Below are positions 1-5,776 of a stretch of DNA of 9,512 nt, piece after piece (positions within the stretch are counted from its first letter, which is position 1; every line of letters begins with the position of its first letter). Both the position numbers and the translations under genes were made by a program. Origin of the DNA: Nitrososphaerales archaeon TH703 (GTDB lineage Archaea; Thermoproteota; Nitrososphaeria; Nitrososphaerales; Nitrososphaeraceae). The notes under the pieces are model-generated. The model ran no database searches. It was not told the DNA's origin and worked only from the letters and a program-made list of their open reading frames with translations. Location of the stretch: positions 1 to 9,512 of the forward strand of contig JAATVL010000096.1 of assembly GCA_014523525.1 (NCBI GenBank), read 5' to 3'.

Positions 1-176
1 TTGCACTGATTTATGTGTCAGTGGCTAATGCTCAAAATGTGACGACTAACGCTTCAAACGCCATGGGAAATGCCAGTGCAAATGCAAGTCAGATGGCTGG
101 AAATGCTACGAATAAGACTGGTGGACTCTTGGGTGGCCTCGGCGAAAAATTAAAAGAAGCGATTGGAGGAAAGTAA
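1..176 (+). CDS. Small secreted sequon-rich protein, 3' part
   Basis: The reading frame enters from the left edge (first full codon at base 3) and stops at TAA 174-176, leaving 57 residues; the true start lies outside the window. The visible part begins ALIYVSVANAQ, which looks like the end of a signal peptide with a possible cleavage site after an Ala. It continues with a short segment made almost only of N, A, S, T, G, M and Q that contains six N-x-S/T sequons (NVT, NAS three times, NAT, NKT) within about 29 residues, then a glycine-rich tail with a short amphipathic Lys/Glu helix (GEKLKEAIGGK). In archaea such sequons are targets of the AglB oligosaccharyltransferase, so I infer an exported, densely N-glycosylated surface or secreted peptide. 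I do not recognise the family. No transmembrane segment follows the presumed signal, so membrane anchoring through this part is unlikely. Confidence 0.7.
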   Translation, partial: ALIYVSVANAQNVTTNASNAMGNASANASQMAGNATNKTGGLLGGLGEKLKEAIGGK

Positions 177-182
177 CTATTA

Positions 183-196
183 TCTTCAATTTTTTA
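183..196 (+). terminator. T-tract after the secreted-protein gene
   Basis: A run of six T (190-195) lies 14 bases after the stop codon of the sequon-rich protein gene. Archaeal termination often needs only a short U-tract without a hairpin. No stem is visible, so the call rests on position and composition only. Confidence 0.3.
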
Positions 197-247
197 GATA
201 GTCCGCGCCCATAATTCGGCTAAGACATGTGAGGGTAAGTTTATTTA

Positions 248-550
248 TTAAAATACACAAACAAGAGCCTCGAATTTATTCTCTTTAAATGGTAACAAAT
301 CCATGAGACCGATTGTATTATCAAAAGAAAGTTTCTGTTTGCAATTTTCTCGTATATCTTCCAACAGCTTTAACTTTTTTATAATTTGTTGAATATTGTG
401 TTCACAGAATCTAGAGTTCTTAACATCAGGTGGGTCTAGTCAATTGCTCAGGTTAACTTTATAGACCCACTTTCTATTAATTTTTGGATTTTTCAATGTG
501 ATATAACTAATGGTAATACAAATTATTGTCTAATAAAAGAAATTATACAT
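248..550 (-). pseudogene. Decayed protein-coding remnant with two in-frame stops
   Basis: Read on the minus strand from an ATG at 550-548, one frame runs to TAA 250-248 and is broken by TAG (532-530) and TGA (442-440). Between and after these stops the translation looks like a real protein rather than random AT-rich sequence: KNPKINRKWVYKVNLSN before the TGA, and after it LDPPDVKNSRFCEHNI, then a charged helix (KKLKLLEDIRENCKQK) and LMDLLPFKENKFEALVCVF. The stretch after the TGA is 63 codons without a stop and has no ATG near its beginning, so it does not work as an intact gene unless a weak TTG at 364 is used (39 residues). I do not recognise the family. Chance reading frames of this length do occur in AT-rich DNA, so the pseudogene call is moderate to weak. 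Confidence 0.35.
430..470. repeat. Perfect 9-bp inverted repeat (stem-loop)
   Basis: GTGGGTCTA at 430-438 is matched exactly by its reverse complement TAGACCCAC at 462-470, with a 23-nt spacer; a G-U pair can extend it outward by one, and part of the spacer can pair further (GTCAA 439-443 against TTAAC 453-457 with one mismatch). The arms are GC-richer than the surrounding sequence. On the plus strand a T-rich stretch follows, so it could act as a hairpin terminator or a structured RNA, but no plus-strand gene leads into it. It lies inside the decayed minus-strand frame, with that frame's TGA stop in the loop. Confidence 0.6.
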
Positions 551-587
551 TGTTTAATATTTTACAGAAGTAAGGTTTCGAACATGT

Positions 588-740
588 TTACGTTATTGAT
601 TTAATTGTCTCGTATAATTTCTCATTATCTTTATCTGGACGAATTTTTTGGTTTTCAAGGTTCTAACTAGCTTTATCTTCACGTGCTATGTCTGAGATAG
701 TAGTGTTTTTCCTTTTTATTATTTCGTATAAAACCCCAAG
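588..740 (-). pseudogene. Protein-like remnant abutting the tRNA-Ser 3' end
   Basis: On the minus strand one frame runs directly out of the 3' end of the tRNA-Ser gene: LGVLYEIIKRKNTT, then ISDIAREDKAS, a TAG stop at 665-663, then NLENQKIRPDKDNEK and LYETIKSIT before TAA 590-588. The first part reads like a short helix-turn-helix segment. There is no start codon, and the frame is interrupted, so this is at best a fragment. Its position right at the end of a tRNA gene, and the neighbouring broken frame on the same strand, are what one expects of debris left by an element integrated at a tRNA, but no integrase motif is recognisable. Chance similarity to a protein cannot be ruled out. Confidence 0.25.
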
Positions 741-745
741 ATAAG

Positions 746-829
746 CGCGGGGAGTGGGATTCGAACCCACGAGTTCTTGCGAACATGGGATTAGCAATCC
801 CACGCCCTACCAGGCTAGGCGACCCCCGC
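746..829 (-). tRNA. tRNA-Ser (anticodon GCT)
   Basis: The minus strand folds into a complete class II tRNA of 84 nt. The acceptor GCGGGGG (829-823) pairs with TCCCCGC, with a G-U at the seventh pair. The D arm is GCC/GGC, the anticodon stem is TGGGA/TCCCA with loop TTGCTAA, the long variable arm forms GTTC-GCAA-GAAC as expected for serine, and the T arm is GTGGG/CCCAC with loop TTCGAAT. The discriminator base is G (746), typical of tRNA-Ser. It reads AGC/AGU codons. The CCA end is not encoded and there is no intron. Confidence 0.97.
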
Positions 830-855
830 CTAAGTGATGATTTAGATTTTATGCT

Positions 856-865
856 ATTATATTAA
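856..865 (-). promoter_or_regulatory. Possible TATA box of tRNA-Ser
   Basis: On the minus strand TTAATATAAT is centred about 31 nt before the mature tRNA 5' end, which would allow a leader of a few nucleotides for RNase P removal. A second candidate, CATAAAAT at 852-845, is closer. The whole area is AT-rich, so the choice is uncertain. Confidence 0.3.
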
Positions 866-940
866 TTATGTAGACGTTTCCATATATTCAATAGATTTCA
901 AGAATACATCACAAATTTTTCATTCTTATGCTAAAAGGAT

Positions 941-948
941 TATAAAAT
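941..948 (+). promoter_or_regulatory. TATA box of the 147-aa protein gene
   Basis: TATAAAAT is centred about 30 nt before the TTG start at 975. This spacing places the transcription start only a few bases before the TTG, as expected for a leaderless archaeal mRNA, and is the main support for that unusual start. Confidence 0.55.
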
Positions 949-974
949 AGTCATCGTGTGTTATTATATTACCT

Positions 975-1418
975 TTGAATCTGAGGGAATCCAATGAAAT
1001 TTTTAGGCGTGCGATAATAAAAACATATTTTGAGGTAGAATTGCTGAAAATAGATTATCATAAATCTAATGTTAGACACCCCCTCATAAAAGATGAAGGC
1101 TTCACTGTAGAAGATAAACTGCACCTATATTTTGATATTATAACAGGTAATGATTACCCTGATGGAGATGAATGGTTTGGTGTTGAATATCTTTTTCCTC
1201 ATAATATTAAATTACCAGATAATCTAATCGGTCCTGATTATTTTACAACTATTTATGTCGCAGATGCCAAACATTTTTGGAAACACAAGGAGTTAGTACG
1301 ATTCAAATATGGCAAAACAAAGAAGCTCGTAGAATCTTTGGAATTTATTAATAAGAAATACAGGGAATTAAGCAAGAGCTTGCATGATTCATCAGTTATC
1401 GATCAAGTTACAAAATAA
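975..1418 (+). CDS. Hypothetical protein, 147 aa
   Basis: I do not recognise this protein. It is a soluble, mixed-charge protein with no signal peptide or membrane segment. Residues about 8-30 form a predicted helix. The middle (about 45-85) is rich in aromatic and acidic residues (DYPDGDEWFGVEYLFP), and the C-terminal third is a Lys/Glu-rich helix (from about KLVESLEFINKKYREL). The start is TTG: the frame opens after a stop at 948-950 and has no ATG or GTG before residue 1, while the ATG at 994 is out of frame. A TATA box about 30 nt upstream fits a leaderless TTG start. No Shine-Dalgarno is visible. The gene stands alone between tRNA-Ser (opposite strand) and the convergent rhomboid gene, 63 bases away. 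Length and composition argue that it is coding, but function is unknown. Confidence 0.65.
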   Translation: MNLRESNEIFRRAIIKTYFEVELLKIDYHKSNVRHPLIKDEGFTVEDKLHLYFDIITGNDYPDGDEWFGVEYLFPHNIKLPDNLIGPDYFTTIYVADAKHFWKHKELVRFKYGKTKKLVESLEFINKKYRELSKSLHDSSVIDQVTK

Positions 1419-1481
1419 TTTATCGCGGATTTTTAGAAGTTTATTTGAGTATGAGTTTATGTGAAACCAAGCAAAAAATAT

Positions 1482-2471
1482 CTATGACAATTGATTTGAT
1501 ATACGAATCCTTACTATCCCATTAAGATATTTTATTTGATCAATTTTTATATTTTCATCTTGGATATCAGATATTCTAACGTTTATATCATATTTTCTTG
1601 AACCACTAGTAAATATCCTTACGCTTTGAGTGTTCGGATCATAATTAGCCTGTATCTCTGATTGATCTACTAGTCCGGGCATTTCGGCAATAATTTCATA
1701 AAAATTAGATCCCTTTATGACTTCTGGTTGTGTATGGATAGTCATGTCCTGCATATTAGTTACATTTTGACGATCCGTTCTGGGATATCGTACTTGGGGT
1801 GTTACCATTCCATATCTATTTATTACATTTTTAAATAGATATCCGGTTAACACTCCTGCAAGAAAACCACCAATATGTGCGGCATAGGCCACTCCACCGG
1901 TTTGGTCTATGAAGCCCAATATAACTTGCATTATAAACCAGAATGGGATATACGCTATGGCGGGTATTCTTACTGTTGTGATAAAAAATGCAGCAACTAT
2001 AGTAAATATTTTAGCTTTGGGAAACAGTACCAAATATGCTCCCAACACGCCCGAAATTGCTCCTGATGCGCCAATTGCAGGAATTTCTCCACCGCCTACA
2101 GATACTGCAACTATACTATGCGCCAGTGCTGCAGCAATCCCCCATCCAATGTATATGAGAAGATACTTTATACGGCCAAACTTGTCTTCAATATTATCAC
2201 CAAATATAAAGAGAAATAGCATGTTGCCGATAAGATGAGCTAACCCGCCATGAAGAAACATTGAAGTGATTACTGAAGGTATATCTCCTTCAAGTACTTT
2301 GTATGGGATAGCGCCATAATTTTCCAACATTGCATTTGTTGCCGCTGTATTGTGAAAATATCCTGTGACTATCACTTCTACTACAAAAATTACTACATTT
2401 GTGGCAATCAGCAAATAATTTACGTACGGTCTGCCGTGTATTCTCTGATTGTCATCATAAAGCGGAAACAT
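1482..2471 (-). CDS. Rhomboid protease with C-terminal Hsp20-like domain
   Basis: This is an intramembrane serine protease of the rhomboid family (329 aa), cutting transmembrane segments of substrates in the cell membrane. After a typical N-terminus (MFPLYDDNQ, then PYVNYLL) come about six to seven membrane helices. Conserved parts: HGGLAHLIGN (residues 74-83), the catalytic serine S136 in GASG, and the partner histidine H199 in AAHIGG, so both members of the catalytic dyad are present. A hydrophilic linker (about 211-255) leads to an Hsp20/alpha-crystallin-like domain (about 256-326), recognised by EIIAEMPG near its start, beta-strand-like alternation, and NGIVRIRI near its end. The rhomboid call is firm; the Hsp20-like call is from motif reading. 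I chose ATG 2471 rather than the ATG at 2531 because the family begins at this motif and the longer form would run through the upstream zinc-finger gene. Probably co-transcribed with that gene, 22 nt upstream. Confidence 0.9.
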   Translation of the reverse strand: MFPLYDDNQRIHGRPYVNYLLIATNVVIFVVEVIVTGYFHNTAATNAMLENYGAIPYKVLEGDIPSVITSMFLHGGLAHLIGNMLFLFIFGDNIEDKFGRIKYLLIYIGWGIAAALAHSIVAVSVGGGEIPAIGASGAISGVLGAYLVLFPKAKIFTIVAAFFITTVRIPAIAYIPFWFIMQVILGFIDQTGGVAYAAHIGGFLAGVLTGYLFKNVINRYGMVTPQVRYPRTDRQNVTNMQDMTIHTQPEVIKGSNFYEIIAEMPGLVDQSEIQANYDPNTQSVRIFTSGSRKYDINVRISDIQDENIKIDQIKYLNGIVRIRISNQLS

Positions 2472-2493
2472 GTTTATGCTATCAACATGGGTT

Positions 2494-2655
2494 TCATGTA
2501 CCAAAAAGATTAAACTTTGGCATGTCGCCACCTTTTTCGCTGTGGGCTTTTCTGATATGCCTCTTTAAGCGTTCTTTCTCCTCAAATTTCATATCACAAT
2601 ATTTGCAAGATAGGAGCTTAGGTTCGTCAGTTTTGTCATGCTTTAACCATTTCAT
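2494..2655 (-). CDS. C2H2 zinc-finger small protein, 53 aa
   Basis: A short gene from ATG 2655 to TGA 2496-2494. Its centre is a textbook single C2H2 zinc finger: Cys17-x2-Cys20-x3-Phe24-x5-Leu30-x2-His33-x4-His38, with a basic recognition helix (KERLKRHIRKAH). Short, charged, probably flexible tails flank it (MKWLKHDKTDEP at the start, GGDMPKFNLFGT at the end). Every conserved position of the finger, including the two core hydrophobics, is present, which makes a chance reading frame very unlikely. Small one-finger proteins of this kind occur in archaea and are thought to bind nucleic acid or protein partners. The gene ends 22 nt before the rhomboid start on the same strand, so the two probably form an operon. 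The next in-frame codon set upstream ends in a stop, making this ATG the only good start. The specific target is unknown. Confidence 0.8.
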   Translation of the reverse strand: MKWLKHDKTDEPKLLSCKYCDMKFEEKERLKRHIRKAHSEKGGDMPKFNLFGT

Positions 2656-2662
2656 AAATAAT

Positions 2663-2688
2663 TTACAGGAATATCCGCTTCATTAAAG
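2663..2688. repeat. Split direct repeat, left copy (before rps11)
   Basis: TTACAGGAAT (2663-2672), seven bases, then TCATTAAAG (2680-2688). The same two blocks in the same order recur just after rps11 at 3265-3288 with a five-base spacer. The two copies bracket the rps11 unit. Function unknown. Confidence 0.55.
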
Positions 2689-2760
2689 TTGTGTTAAACG
2701 CTGAACAATTTGGATTATTTGATATGCGGTGGATCTGTTTTCTAGAATTTAATATCGAAT

Positions 2761-2796
2761 GTAAGCAAGATAATTCATTACAACGTAAGCAGGATA
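2761..2796. repeat. Two 12-bp direct repeats upstream of the rps11 promoter
   Basis: GTAAGCAAGATA (2761-2772) and GTAAGCAGGATA (2785-2796) differ by one base and are 24 nt apart start to start. They lie just upstream of the likely TATA box of rps11, where an archaeal activator or other regulator could bind. The regulatory role is inferred from position only. Confidence 0.45.
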
Positions 2797-2810
2797 GGTT
2801 TTTAACACCC

Positions 2811-2820
2811 TTTAAAAAAT
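2811..2820 (+). promoter_or_regulatory. TATA box of rps11
   Basis: TTTAAAAAAT is centred about 22 nt before the ATG at 2838, which implies a leaderless or nearly leaderless mRNA. This supports the S11 start at 2838 over the longer open frame reaching back to 2691. Confidence 0.5.
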
Positions 2821-2837
2821 TTAATTTTACATATTTA

Positions 2838-3245
2838 ATGTCAGAAGTTGGAGAAGTCATTCAGTACAAATGGGGTGTAGCCCATATATTTAGCAGTTAT
2901 AATAATACTCTAGTTCATATTACAGATATTAGCGGCGCTGAAACAATCGCCTTTAGTTCTGGTGGAAGACATGTAACAGCTGACAGGTATGAATCATCTC
3001 CCTATGCCGCAATGAAATCTGCCGTTGCAGCAGCGGATATTGCAAAAACCAAAGGTATCAATGCCCTACATATCAGAGTAAGAGCCGTTGGAGGTGTGGG
3101 ACCTCGTATTCCTGGACCTGGTGCTCAAGCTGCAATAAGGGCTCTTGCTAGAGCTGGTTTTAGAATCGGCAGAATTGATGATGTAACTCCAATACCTCAT
3201 GATACAACCAGAAAACCTGGTGGCAGAAGAGGAAGAAGAGTATAA
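2838..3245 (+). CDS. rps11: 30S ribosomal protein S11
   Basis: S11 (uS11) sits on the platform of the small ribosomal subunit and helps form the mRNA exit region with S7. The 135-aa protein matches the archaeal/eukaryotic (S14e-like) form: [19 protein letters not shown] near residue 11, the GGRHVTADR block around 43, the [18 protein letters not shown] stretch around 79, and the basic C-terminus [15 protein letters not shown] 2838 gives the normal family length; the frame stays open 49 codons upstream, but that part shows no similarity and would cover the promoter. In many archaea S11 lies in an operon with S13, S4 and RNA polymerase subunit D; here its neighbours are unrelated and on the opposite strand, so it is transcribed alone. 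Confidence 0.97.
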   Translation: MSEVGEVIQYKWGVAHIFSSYNNTLVHITDISGAETIAFSSGGRHVTADRYESSPYAAMKSAVAAADIAKTKGINALHIRVRAVGGVGPRIPGPGAQAAIRALARAGFRIGRIDDVTPIPHDTTRKPGGRRGRRV

Positions 3246-3258
3246 TCTCCTCTCCTCT
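3246..3258 (+). terminator. Pyrimidine run after rps11
   Basis: A 13-base run of only C and T starts right after the rps11 stop codon, in the short gap before the convergent thiL gene. Pyrimidine-rich ends can terminate archaeal transcripts, but no strong U-tract or hairpin is seen. Confidence 0.25.
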
Positions 3259-3264
3259 ATAAAA

Positions 3265-3288
3265 TTACAGGAATGAAGCTCATTAAAG
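3265..3288. repeat. Split direct repeat, right copy (after rps11)
   Basis: TTACAGGAAT (3265-3274), GAAGC, then TCATTAAAG (3280-3288). It repeats the two blocks found at 2663-2688 in the same orientation and lies between the rps11 stop and the end of thiL. Confidence 0.55.
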
Positions 3289-3295
3289 ACAAAAA

Positions 3296-4309
3296 TTATC
3301 TTGCAAAATGCACAAATCCTTCATTTTTGAGAAGCTTTTGAATCCCTCCTTTTTCGTAGAAAACATTTCCACTGCCATTTAATACCTCGCCAATCTGAAA
3401 TACCCTGATTTTGTGTTTCTTGGCATCTCTAATCATTTTCTTAAAATTTGATTTGTGAACTGTTGCAATTGTCTCGTATTCTTCTCCACCGAAAAAAAGC
3501 AAATTCTCGATACTAATGGAATTCAAATTAGCAAAATGACATAATTCCTTTGGCGTTGGAATTTTATTAACTAGCATATCAACTTTATTACTTTTTTGGG
3601 CAAGCTCGTACAATGAAGAAGATAGTCCGTCGCTTGAATCTATGGAGGATGAAAAATACTTTGCAAGATGGAATCCAAATTCTATTTGCGGTTTTGGAAA
3701 TGTTACTGATGATAAAGATTTTGATTTGAATTTTTTCTCAGCATTCAAATTGGACAGAATAATTTTTAATCCTGAAGAAGTATATCCAAATTTTCCAGAT
3801 GTTACTAATATATCTCCAGCCTTTGCACCATTTCTTCTTGGAATTTTGTTATCTGGTAAAGTTGAAATACCCATCATATTACAGTCAATTGTCAATTCTT
3901 TAGATTCATTGGTATCTCCCCCCAAAATTCGTACTTTATACTCCTTTGATGCAAGTGAAAATCCACTAGCAAGTGCAATTATGTCCTTTCTTGAATATCT
4001 TCTTGGTATTCCAATAGAAATGAGACATGCATATGGTCTTATACCCTTGGCAGCAAAGTCACTTACGCATGCTAATACACTCTTTCTTGCTATTTGCCAA
4101 GGTTTCATAACCTTAGGTACGTCTGTGCTTTCAATTAACATATCGCTCTTTAATACAATCTTTAAACCAATTCTTTTATTTGCTCGCTTTGCCATGTTAT
4201 AATTAAGTGGAACAATTACCACATCATCGCCCTTTACCTTATTTAGTAAGGGATCGTTGAAATAAGAAATGAAGAGATCTATAATTTCTCGTTCATTTAA
4301 TCTCTTCAT
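3296..4309 (-). CDS. thiL: Thiamine-monophosphate kinase (ThiL)
   Basis: ThiL phosphorylates thiamine monophosphate with ATP to give thiamine diphosphate, the active cofactor. The 337-aa protein has the PurM/AIR-synthase-like fold signatures in order: GDD (residues 27-29), SDMLIESTDVP (from 55), the VSDFAAKG block (82-89), GGDTNES (130-136), GDILVTSGKFGYTSSGL (from 165), SIDSSDGL (about 222-229) and GGEEYE (274-279). These carry the Mg-ATP and substrate-binding acidic residues. The STDVP form rather than the bacterial HF form is the archaeal variant. ATG 4309 is chosen because the alternative ATG at 4357 would add an unlike 16-residue extension inside the upstream gene. It overlaps the end of the phosphohexomutase gene by 17 nt, which suggests co-transcription and coupled translation. 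Confidence 0.9.
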   Translation of the reverse strand: MKRLNEREIIDLFISYFNDPLLNKVKGDDVVIVPLNYNMAKRANKRIGLKIVLKSDMLIESTDVPKVMKPWQIARKSVLACVSDFAAKGIRPYACLISIGIPRRYSRKDIIALASGFSLASKEYKVRILGGDTNESKELTIDCNMMGISTLPDNKIPRRNGAKAGDILVTSGKFGYTSSGLKIILSNLNAEKKFKSKSLSSVTFPKPQIEFGFHLAKYFSSSIDSSDGLSSSLYELAQKSNKVDMLVNKIPTPKELCHFANLNSISIENLLFFGGEEYETIATVHKSNFKKMIRDAKKHKIRVFQIGEVLNGSGNVFYEKGGIQKLLKNEGFVHFAR

Positions 4310-5633
4310 ATATAGACAGAACCTTTTTTTTAGTGTCTTTAAAAAGAGATAGTACATTATTTGGAGTTGATTCTACTGAAATTCTAATGGCATCCTCTGT
4401 ATTAGAAGATCTAATAAGGATCCAAGAATTATCATCAATCAATATTTTGATACCATCCATTTTTATTATCTGGAAGAATTTTCCCTTAAATTTATCTTCA
4501 ATTTTATCAATTATTGGTTTCTGAAAATTTGATTTTATAGGGATTTTTGATCTGATTGTTGAGTATTTTGAAGCGACCTCTATACAATCGCTGTATAGAT
4601 CATCATTTAATGAGGATATAATTGCGCTGGCTAATATGCCATCTCTACACAAATTAAACTTTGGCATAATAAAACCTGCACTGCTTCCCTCACCACCTGC
4701 GTCCCCATTTAACTTGAGCATTTCTTTTACTACATTGGCTTCTCCAACTTTTGAATAGTTCAGGGTTCCACCATGGTTTGCAATCATGCGCTCAATAGCA
4801 TTACTAGTATCTACGCTGACAACAAATTTTTTTGCTCCCTGATTTAATGTACTTGTAATACATAATAAGAGGGTAAGATCTGATGAGAGTTTGTTTCCAT
4901 TGTTATCTACTACCACCAGCCTGTCTGCATCCATGTCAAATGCAAAACCTAACTGCAGCTTTTTGGATAGAACAAGTTTCCTTAGCTCAAAAAGATCATC
5001 TGTCGTAGGATCAGGAGATCTTGATGAGATACCCGCAATATCATTTATCGAGTAGTATTTTTGATTCAAAGTATTATATAAATTTGGAATAAAGGAAGAT
5101 ATAGCTCCTCCTCCAGGATCTAATCCAATTGTATTTGTTTTTTTTCGATCATCTCGTAGGTATCTATTCTTACCAATTAATTCAAAAATATCAAATATAT
5201 AATTTGAATTTACGTTATATGATTTCCCATATCTTGAACCAGATAGTATGTTTCCTTCTTGAATTGAATCAAGTTCCTCTTCGAATATCCCTCTTCCATT
5301 AATTACAAATTTTAAACCGTTCCATTCTAAAGGATTATGGGAGGCTGTTACTATTATAGCGTTACCATATTTTATTGATTCATGAAATACAAATGGTGTG
5401 GGAGCGACACCCAAATCAAAGACATCGATTCCTTGTTCCATAACGGCTGCTGATACTGTCTGAAGAATTACGCTACTTGAAGGTCTGGTATCTCTTGCAA
5501 CCAAACATTTCTTTTTAGAATTACTGGAACTATTAATAATAAAGGAAGCAAACAATCTGGAAAAATTTATTATGGCATGTAAGTCTAGATCTTGACCAAA
5601 GATCCCTCTAATACCAGAGATTGAAATTTTCAC
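4293..5633 (-). CDS. Phosphohexomutase (phosphoglucosamine/phosphomannomutase)
   Basis: A 446-aa member of the alpha-D-phosphohexomutase family, interconverting sugar 6- and 1-phosphates. All four active-site elements are visible: the phosphoserine loop TASHNP with Ser98, the metal-binding loop DMDADR (233-238), the sugar-binding loop GEGS (314-317), and the phosphate-binding loop RSSNTED (408-414, usually ending in EP). The N-terminus SGIRGIFG is also typical. The substrate (glucosamine, mannose or glucose phosphate) cannot be decided from motifs; the archaeal GlmM-like and ManB-like forms are close. The product would feed UDP-GlcNAc or GDP-mannose for glycans. The start is GTG (5633) directly before the conserved N-terminus, with a TATA-like box about 27 nt upstream. 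It is the first gene of a two-gene unit with thiL. Confidence 0.93.
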   Translation of the reverse strand: MKISISGIRGIFGQDLDLHAIINFSRLFASFIINSSSNSKKKCLVARDTRPSSSVILQTVSAAVMEQGIDVFDLGVAPTPFVFHESIKYGNAIIVTASHNPLEWNGLKFVINGRGIFEEELDSIQEGNILSGSRYGKSYNVNSNYIFDIFELIGKNRYLRDDRKKTNTIGLDPGGGAISSFIPNLYNTLNQKYYSINDIAGISSRSPDPTTDDLFELRKLVLSKKLQLGFAFDMDADRLVVVDNNGNKLSSDLTLLLCITSTLNQGAKKFVVSVDTSNAIERMIANHGGTLNYSKVGEANVVKEMLKLNGDAGGEGSSAGFIMPKFNLCRDGILASAIISSLNDDLYSDCIEVASKYSTIRSKIPIKSNFQKPIIDKIEDKFKGKFFQIIKMDGIKILIDDNSWILIRSSNTEDAIRISVESTPNNVLSLFKDTKKKVLSIYEEIK

Positions 5634-5655
5634 TTTAAAAAGCTTAAATTTTCAA

Positions 5656-5664
5656 CTATTTAAT
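5656..5664 (-). promoter_or_regulatory. TATA box of the phosphohexomutase-thiL unit
   Basis: On the minus strand ATTAAATAG is centred about 27 nt before the GTG start, compatible with a leaderless transcript. A second TATA-like stretch (GATTATAAAG, 5679-5670) lies further upstream. Confidence 0.4.
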
Positions 5665-5776
5665 CTTGCTTTATAATCAGTTTGAGATACATTCGATAGC
5701 TGTATGTAGTAAATATTTTGTCAAATTAGAAAATAGTTAAATTGGTTATGTGATTGCAAATGTATCCATGAAATAG

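Noticed and set aside
203..238. GC-richer patch as a small RNA gene
   Set aside because: No stable fold, promoter or known RNA motif could be seen; composition alone is not enough.
302..391. Plus-strand 29-codon ATG frame in the intergenic region
   Set aside because: It is antisense to the more protein-like minus-strand frame, lacks a promoter at the right distance and has no recognisable features.
440..442. TGA in a hairpin loop as a selenocysteine codon
   Set aside because: Thaumarchaea are not known to make selenocysteine, archaeal SECIS elements are not placed like this, and a second stop (TAG) breaks the same frame.
834..840. C-box-like GTGATGA as part of a C/D guide RNA
   Set aside because: No D box (CTGA) lies at suitable distance; the nearest is about 140 bases away, inside a coding sequence.
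2472..2531. Longer N-terminus for the rhomboid protease from the ATG at 2531
   Set aside because: The added 20 residues are unlike the family and lie over the end of the zinc-finger gene; the conserved N-terminus begins at ATG 2471.
2691..2837. 49-codon N-terminal extension of S11
   Set aside because: It would include the TATA box and the direct repeats, shows no similarity to S11, and the protein has normal length from ATG 2838.
2663..2860. Minus-strand 65-codon frame with two CxxC-like cysteine pairs
   Set aside because: It runs antisense through the rps11 promoter and start; the cysteines come from the AT-rich repeats read backwards and there is no helix or spacing typical of a zinc ribbon.
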